From: a virus
Virus record (IMG/VR): IMGVR_UViG_3300037246_000906
Span: 1 to 51,961 of that record
Strand: one strand, 5' to 3'
DNA: 51,961 nucleotides
The position numbers were made by a program, and so were the translations under genes. Within the stretch, counting starts at the first letter, position 1; the number at the start of each line of letters is the position of its first letter. Positions 9,340 to 18,300 of the stretch are shown here, one piece after another. The notes beneath the pieces were generated by a model. That model did no database searches. It saw only the letters and a program-made list of their open reading frames with translations, and was not told the DNA's origin.

Positions 9340-12300
9340 TTTCCTTCACTATCCTTGATGCGTGTAATGAAATTTAAGCTTATTTTAATTCTAGTAACAA
9401 AGTCCAAGCTGTCCCTAATTACCGTATTCCAATCAAATGTATCCTTAACTATGGTTCCAAATATTATACTATCCCTAATTACTGTATTCCATGATAGATC
9501 ACTCATTCCAAGTATTGTGGTAAATGCTATACTATCCTTAATTGTAGTTCCAAATGATATTCCTTCTCTTATCAAAGTTAGGAAAACAACACTTAATCGT
9601 ATTCTTGTTGGGAATGTTATACTTTCCCTAATTGTTGTATTGAATAATATACTTGGTCTGATTATTGTTGTGAATAATAATACAGATGGTCTTACGAAAC
9701 TTGAGAATAAATCTTCAAATATATCTATTACTGGTTCTATTAATTCTCTAAATAACTCTAATTCTCTTATTATTGTATCATCTACCACAATAGTTTCAAA
9801 TGCACTACCAACGGTTCCTGCGATTCTTACAACTTCATCTATCATATTAATTACTGGTTCATTTATAAATCTGAACAGGTCTGCTATGCCAGTTACAATA
9901 TCATCCACAGTTATTGTGTTAGTTAATATTCTGAATATTTCAATCTGTCTTATAACCTCATCAAGTTGTATAATAGTGTTCAATGGTGTTCTAAACATAT
10001 TCAATACTCTTATAACTTGATCATTTGTTGGAATGAACTGATTAGGAACAACTCTAGATAATGCAATCTTTAAATCGTCTAATGGGTCTAGTGAGTTAAG
10101 CAATATTCTGAATAAGTTAATCTGTCTTACTATATTGTCTGCTCCTATTACGACTGTATCAAACAAATCTGCTGGTCTAATTCTAGTTGCAAGTATTGAA
10201 TCTACTGGGTCAAATAATATGGTTTCTGCTATTGTTCTAAACAATTCAATAGTTCTATCTACAGCGTCATCAAGTATAACGTTGTTAAGTAATGTTCTAA
10301 AGTATGTTTGATTGTATGTTATTACATCGTCTAATACAATAGTGTTTGCTATTACTCTAAATGCTCCTATTACCCTTACCACAACATCACTCAATGCGAT
10401 AACCTCGGCACCAATCATTATTCTAGCATTACCCAGTGTTCTTTGAACTCCCTCAAATGCTGTATTGTTTTCCAACAATATTCTAAACAATTCCAATACA
10501 CGTATAATGGTATCATTTTGTGTAATAGTTTCTGCCAAGTCTCTAAATAATCCCATAAATATTGACTCGCTTAAAACAACAGTTTCTGCCATACTTCTAA
10601 ACATATCTATCTGTCTTATTACAAAGTGTGGGAGTAGTGTAGATTCAATCAGTGTTCTAAACAATACAATTACTCTTATTACTTGATCACTTACTGCAAT
10701 AACTGGTGTATCGTTAATTACCCTAATATTTGCAAGTATTCTAATAACGTCATCACTTAGAACAACTGTATTAAGCAAGATTCTAAAGAATGTCTGGTTG
10801 AATGTTATATTATCGTCTAATATAATTGTGTTAAGTAAAACTCTGAATAAATCAATTTGTCTAATTACATCATCAGTTAAATTAACTGCTTGTTCTGCAA
10901 TAAATCTCAATGTGTTTCTAATACCTGTAACAGTATCACTTAGTGTAATTACCTCTGCACCTATTACTGCTCTAAATAATTCTATAACCCTTACCACAGG
11001 ATCATTAATAACTACCGTATTCAATAACACTCTAAATTCTACCATTAATCTTACTACATCATCACTTAGTGTAATTGTGTTAAGTAAGACTCTGAAATTA
11101 TTTAATACTCTTATCACGTCATCACTTAGTGTTACTATTTCCGCTCCTATCACGTCTCTAAATAATGCTATTGTTGGACTTCCCACATCATCAATAACAA
11201 CATTATTAAGTAACACTCTAAACAAATTAATCTGTCTAATAACATCGTCAGTTAAATTAACTGCTTGTTCTGCAATATCTCTTAATCTATCCCTTACTGC
11301 TATAATCACATCAGATACTGCTATTATATCACCAGTGTTAATTATTCTAAACAAGTTTGCTACATCTGCCAATGCGTCATTTACCACAACATTGTTAAGT
11401 AATACTCTGAATAGGTTAATTTGTCTTACAAGTACTTCTGCTCCAATTATAACATTATTGAATACGATTACTACAGTTAAGTTAATTAATCTTATAATAT
11501 CATCTACAGGTTGTATGTTTTCACTTAATGCTCTGAACATTTCCAACACACGTATAACAGTGTCATTTTGTGTAACAGTGTTAAGTAATACTCTAAATGC
11601 AGTTTGTAGTCTAATTAATGAATCATTAATGATAACTGTTTCTGCAAGGACTCTAAATTGATCAAGTCGTCTAATCACAGCATCGCCTACCACAATAGTA
11701 TCTGCTAATAATCTAAACTGATCAAGTCTTCTAATTACACTTTCTACTGGAATAACGATTGTTTCACTTAATACCCTTGGAACGTCTCTTACCCTTGAAA
11801 TAACATCATTGATAACAACAGTGTTTAATAGTATTCTAAACAATTCAATCTGTCTTATCACGTTATCGAATGTTATATTTGGTACGTTTTCGGCAAGGGC
11901 TCTAAATAAGTCAATTTGTCGAATAACAGCATCACTTACCACAATTATTTCTGCTCCTATTACAGTTCTGAATAAGTCAACGTCTGGATTACCAACATCA
12001 ATAATAACAACATTTTCACTTAATGCTCTGAATAATTCTATAACTCTTATAACACTATCATTTATCGCAACGTTTTCTGCAAGTGTTCTAAAGTTACCTA
12101 CAACTGCTATTAAGAAGTGTGGTAATAGTATATTCTCATTAAGTGTTCTAATATTTGCAAGAACACGTATAACGGAATCACTTAATACAACTGTGTTAAA
12201 TGTTATTCTAAATTGATCTAGTCTTCTAACAACTGCGTCACTAAGTACAACCGTTTCAGATAAGAAGAATCCTAGTGTTGTTGCTATTGTATCATCAAGA

Positions 12301-15300
12301 TTAACTGCTTCACTAATTTCTCTCACCTTACCAGCTATTCTATCTAATACATCATCTAATACAACTGTGTCAAGCATTGTTCTAAACATTACTGTATTTC
12401 TAACAACAACATCAATAACAGTAATATTTTCAATTAATTCTCTAACCACTCCCAATGTTCTAATTACAGCATCGTCTAGTGTTATAATATCACCAGTGTT
12501 AATTATTCTAAACATTTCTAAGATTCTATTAACAGTATCTCCAACTACAACTGTATTCAATAACACTCTAAACTGGTCAAGTCTTCTAATTACATCATCA
12601 CTTAATGTTATTATATCTGCTCCTATAACACTTCTAAACATATCTATCTGTCTTATTACATTATCAGATATTACAACAGTATTAGGTAAAAGTCTTGTTA
12701 TGTTTGTGATAATATTATCAATACCGATAATAACGTTTTCAGACATATTTCTAAAGAAGTCAATTACTCTATCAACATCGTCATTTACCACAACATTGTT
12801 AAGCAACACTCTAAACTGTGTTATACTTCTAATCACTGCGTCATTAACTACAACATTGTTAAGTAGAACTCTAATTAATCCTAACTGTCTTATTACATCA
12901 TCGCTTAATGCAATTATCTCTGCACCAATTATGGCTCTAAACTGGTCAATAGTTCTATTAACAGCATCGTTTATTACAACAGTATTAAGTAATATTCTTT
13001 CTAATGTTATACTTCTAACTACATCGTCACTAAGTGCAATAGTATTAAGTAATATTCTACCTAATCCTAGTGATCTAATAACAGTTTCTACTGGAATTAT
13101 AATAGTTTCTAATGGAACTATTCTAAACATTTCTAATAATCTATCAACACTATCTATCGCATTGGCTACAAATTGTAATATGTTTCTTGGAACGTCTCTA
13201 GCCACTTGTACTATATCTGCTCCTATTGTAACTGTTTCTGCTATTATTCTAAAGAAGTCAATTACTCTAACAACAGCGTCACTAACTGCAATGTTTTCTG
13301 AAAGTGTTCTAAACAACTCAATTACACGTATAACAGTATCGTTTTGTGTTATAGTTTCTGAAATGTTTCTAAGGAAGCTATTTGTTGCAACAACAACATC
13401 GTTAATTACGACTGTTTCACTGATTAGTCTAAACAAATTTGCAATATCTACTACAACATCACTTAACACCACATTATTTGTTAATATTCGTTGTAAATCT
13501 AACCGTCTTATTACACTATCTAAAAGTATAATTGGTGCCTCAAGTGGTGATACAAGTTTATCAGTAAATGATACTTCTAATGGAGTCACTACGAAAATTG
13601 TATTTTCTGCCAAGTTTCTAAACAGTTCCAATAATCTTACAAAGTTATCACTGATCGCTACGTTTTCTGTAACTAATCTTGGAACTCCTCTAATACCTGT
13701 TATTAGATCATCAATTATTTCAACACCACCACTAATAAAGAATCCACTTAAGGTAAATCCACTACCAGTAAATCCTCTTCCCTCAAATATGAATCGGAAG
13801 AATTGAACGTTAGATATAACACCAGATACCACATCTTGTATTGTTACACCTCCACCTGTGAACCCACTAAGTGTAAATCCTTCGGTAAATGCTCTAAACT
13901 CACTTATCACTCTAGATAAAGAAAGTAATCTACCAACACCATCACTTAAACTAATGACTGATTCTGCGATGAATGCTGGTAGATTTTTAATCTTTGCCAC
14001 GTTATCATTGATAATAACGGTTTCTGCTATAACTTTGCCAAGTGCCAATCCTATTGTGTCTATAAATTGAACTCCTCCACCAATAGCGAAGCCACTAATT
14101 GTGAATCCAGTTTGTGTGAATCCACTCGCCTCGTTAATGAATCGGAATAAGTTACCTATATGTTCTATTACATTTAGTGAATCTGTTATTTGTGCTACAT
14201 CTTCCATTGTAAAACCAGTTTGTGTGAACCCACTAATTACGAATCCTCTTGTTGCAGTTAGAATTCTATTAAGTGCTAATATTCTATTTGTTATGTTACT
14301 AACACTAATACTCTCAATTAACCCTCTTCCAAGTCCGCTGATAAGTGTTTCCAATACTCCTACGTTTTCACTTGCTGTTCTTACACTTCCTCTTATTCTT
14401 GCTACAGTATCACCTATAAACACTCCTCCACCCATTGTAAACCCAGCTGTAAATCCACTAATTGTAAATCCTGCACTTTCAAATATATTTCTAAAGAAGT
14501 CTTCTGGTACTATTGCAGTTATTGAATCAAATACATTGGCACCTCCATGTAGGAAGAATCCACTACTAGTAAATCCAGTTGAAATAAAACCTTGAATTTG
14601 TAATAGTATTCTACTCAAAGATAATTGTCTTGTAATTGTATCAAATATTGGTTCAACCTCTAATACATTTCTTATGAATCCAAACTCGTTAATTATTCTT
14701 GCTACAACGTCAGATATTGAAGTTGTATCACCAGTTGTAATATCCCTGATAAACCCTTTAACACCTATTACAACATCACTAATGAATACTCCACCAATAC
14801 CATCACTTATAGTAAATCCACTAAGTTGGAATCCACTAAATGTAAATCCTCGGCTTTCTAATAATCCTCTAAATGCGTCTATTTTTCTTATAACACTATC
14901 ACTAATTACTATGATTTCGGCACCAATTACTGGTCTTAAGAATCCAAACTCGTTAATTATTTCTTCTACAATATCAGATAATATAGTGTTTTCCGTTATT
15001 ATTACATAAGCATTATAGAATCTTGGGAATATGAAGTCATTAATAGCAACTCCTCCACCTTGAACGAATCCACTTAGTGTAAATCCACTTAGACTATATC
15101 CACTACTTTCTGCAATATCTCTAAAGAAGTTCCCTATTCTTGTGGTTCCACCTATAATTTCATCTACAATAACACCTCTATCAATTACAAATCCAGTTTC
15201 AGTAAATCCAGTGTAAACGAATCCACTAATCACACTTATTATTCTGTTAAGGTCAACCTTTCTTACAATTGAATCTAAGAACGATATACCACCCTCAACC

Positions 15301-18300
15301 ATTGTTCTTAATAATGGAATCGTTGCTCTACCTACAATATCGTTATTTGTTATTGTATCTGTGATAAATTTACCTACATCCTTACTAATAGTATCACTGA
15401 TAAATACTCCACCGTCATGGAAGAATCCACTTGATGTAAAGCCAGCAAGTGTGTATCCACTAGATTCGAATATCTCTCTAAATAAGTTCCCAGTATGTTT
15501 TAGAGGTATTACTACATCTGCTACATGTATTCCACCGAAGTTTACAAATCCACTTTCTGTAAATCCAGTAATTGAAAAACCACTCTCCTCTAATATAATT
15601 CTTAGGTTGTTTAACTTTCTACCAATTATGTTAGAAACATTTATAACAGGTTCACCTATATTTCTAATAGCAGATAAGACTTTGGCAATGACGTCTGACT
15701 GTGATATAGTGTCAACAAGGGCTACATTTAATGAAGTAACTCTTGCCACTACATCACCAATAAACACCCCTCCACCGTGTACGAATCCCTCGGTAAATCC
15801 TGTAAGTGTAAAGCCACTAGATTCGAATATTTCTCTAAAGAAGTCGAGACCAGTTTCCACCGTACTAATACTATCTTCAAGTAATACTCCACCCAACTTG
15901 TAGAATCCACTATCAGTAAACCCACTCCAAGTAAACCCTCTAATCTCTACTATATTTCTAAACTGATCAAGTACTCTAATAATAGAATCCACTTGTAACA
16001 CTGTTTCATTTAGAATAGCAAATACATGTCCAATTCCACCTGTGACTACATCATCAGTAAGTAATATTTGATTATCTGTAATATTTTTAAGTTGACCTAA
16101 ACTACCACTAACTGTATCACCTACGAACTGAGTTATATTAATTACAAATCCACTTGCAGTAAATCCACTAACTGTAAATCCACTAACTTCCAATATCTCT
16201 CTAAGTAGGACTATTAATCTATCAACACTATCAAGTGGGTTAATTGACTCTGTCAATGTTCTTGAAAATCCAGCTATTCTTTCAACTATATCGCCTAATA
16301 CTATATTTTCTGATCCAATTACTGTTCTAATTGCTCCAACACTAGATGTTATAATCTCACTAAAGAATACACCTCCACCAGTTGTTTCTGGTGATGTAAA
16401 TCCACTTAAAGCGAATCCAGTTAAAGTAAATCCTCTGGTTTCAAATATGGTTCTAAACATTTCAATAACCCTTACAACACTATCTCCTTGTGTAACAGTA
16501 TCAAATATAGGTCTCACCGTACCAAACAAGTTGATTTGACCTATAACATCATCTAACTGTGTTACTGTATCAATTATAGAATATGAAACTCCTTTTGTTA
16601 TAATATCGAATATCTGCACTCCACCCTGCACGAATCCATCGGTAAATCCTGTAACAGTAAATCCAGTTCCCTCAAATATTGTTCTGAAAAATGCGTGTAT
16701 TGAAGCCTGTCCGTCTACAACATCAGATACAGAAATTCCAAAATTCTCGGTAAACCCACTTAGTGTGAATCCACTAAATGTGAAACCACTAGACTCACTA
16801 ATTGTTCTTGCAAAGTTACTAATTCTATTTACCACATCATCTAACACAGTTGTTTCACTAGCAATTCTTGAGAATGGATCACCAAGTCTACTTATAATAT
16901 CATCTAATATTGTTGTACTACTTGTAACTCTAGTTAGTGTTAGCATTCTGTCTACAACATCACTTACAAACACTCCTCCGTTCTTATAGAAACCACTTGC
17001 TGTGAATCCACTAAGTGAGTATCCAGCAGTTTCAAATATGTTTCTGAAAAAGTCACCACTAGTAACCCTAATTACACTATCACTAACAAATATTCCACCA
17101 AACTTTACAAATCCTTCTGTAAATCCAGTTGCAGTAAAACCACTTTCCTCCAACACAATTCTAAAGTTATCTATCTGTCTACCAATAACTTCTAATGGAA
17201 TAGTAACTGCCTCTGACATTCCATATGTAATTGCTTTCTTTATTGTATCAAGTATTGGTATGTTTTCAGTTGTTATTGTTCTTGTTAATACACTAATTCT
17301 ACTAACCACATCACCCACGAATACACCACCATCATGGAAGAATCCCTCGGTAAATCCAGTTAGGGTAAATCCACTTGTTTCGAATATGTTTCTAATTAAA
17401 TCTACATTTACTATTGAACTAATACTATCATGTATGAATGCTCCACCTTGTAAGAAGAAACCACTAGCAGTAAATCCAGTTGTGGTAAATCCTTGAATTT
17501 CTAAGAATGTTCTAAATTGATCAAGTAATCTAATAACAGTATCATTTTGTGTTATTGTGTCTGCAAAGAATCTTAAGTTTCCAAACTCATTAATTATTTC
17601 TACCACATCATCAGATATTGCAGTTATATCACCAGTGTTAATTTCACCAACAAACCCAAATCCTCTTTCTATAACATCACCAACAGCAACTCCACCAGCA
17701 TATAAGAAACCACTGGCAGTAAATCCACTTAATGTAAAACTGAATGAATCTTCTAATATTGCTCTTAATGAAACCAATAGTCTATCAACTCCATCATCAA
17801 CTACAATAGTTTCAATTGCTGGTCTAAATATACCGAAGAAGTTTATTATTCCACTAACAACGTCACCAGTAGTTATTGTGTTACTGATAATTCTTAATAA
17901 TGAAGTTGCTCTACCTACAATATCATTTATTATAACATCTTCACTTATAACTCCGAATTTAGTGAAACCATTAATTAATTCCTCAACTGGAACTATAACT
18001 GTTTCACCTATTGTTCTAAAACTTGTTATAATTCTAATAATAGGATCGTTGATAACTACATTTTCGGCAACAAATAATATTCTTTGTATTGACTGTGTTG
18101 CTACATCACTAAGTATGATAAAGTCTGTTAGTTGGAATGTATGTAATCCTCTTTGGAATCTAATCTTTCTACCAACCTCATCTAGTAATCCAGTAACACC
18201 GTCTGCGATAAATCTTGGTCTATCTTGGATACCACTTATAATATCACTAATCGCAGTCGCGTGTGTAAAGAATCCAGTTATTGTAAATCCACTAATAGTA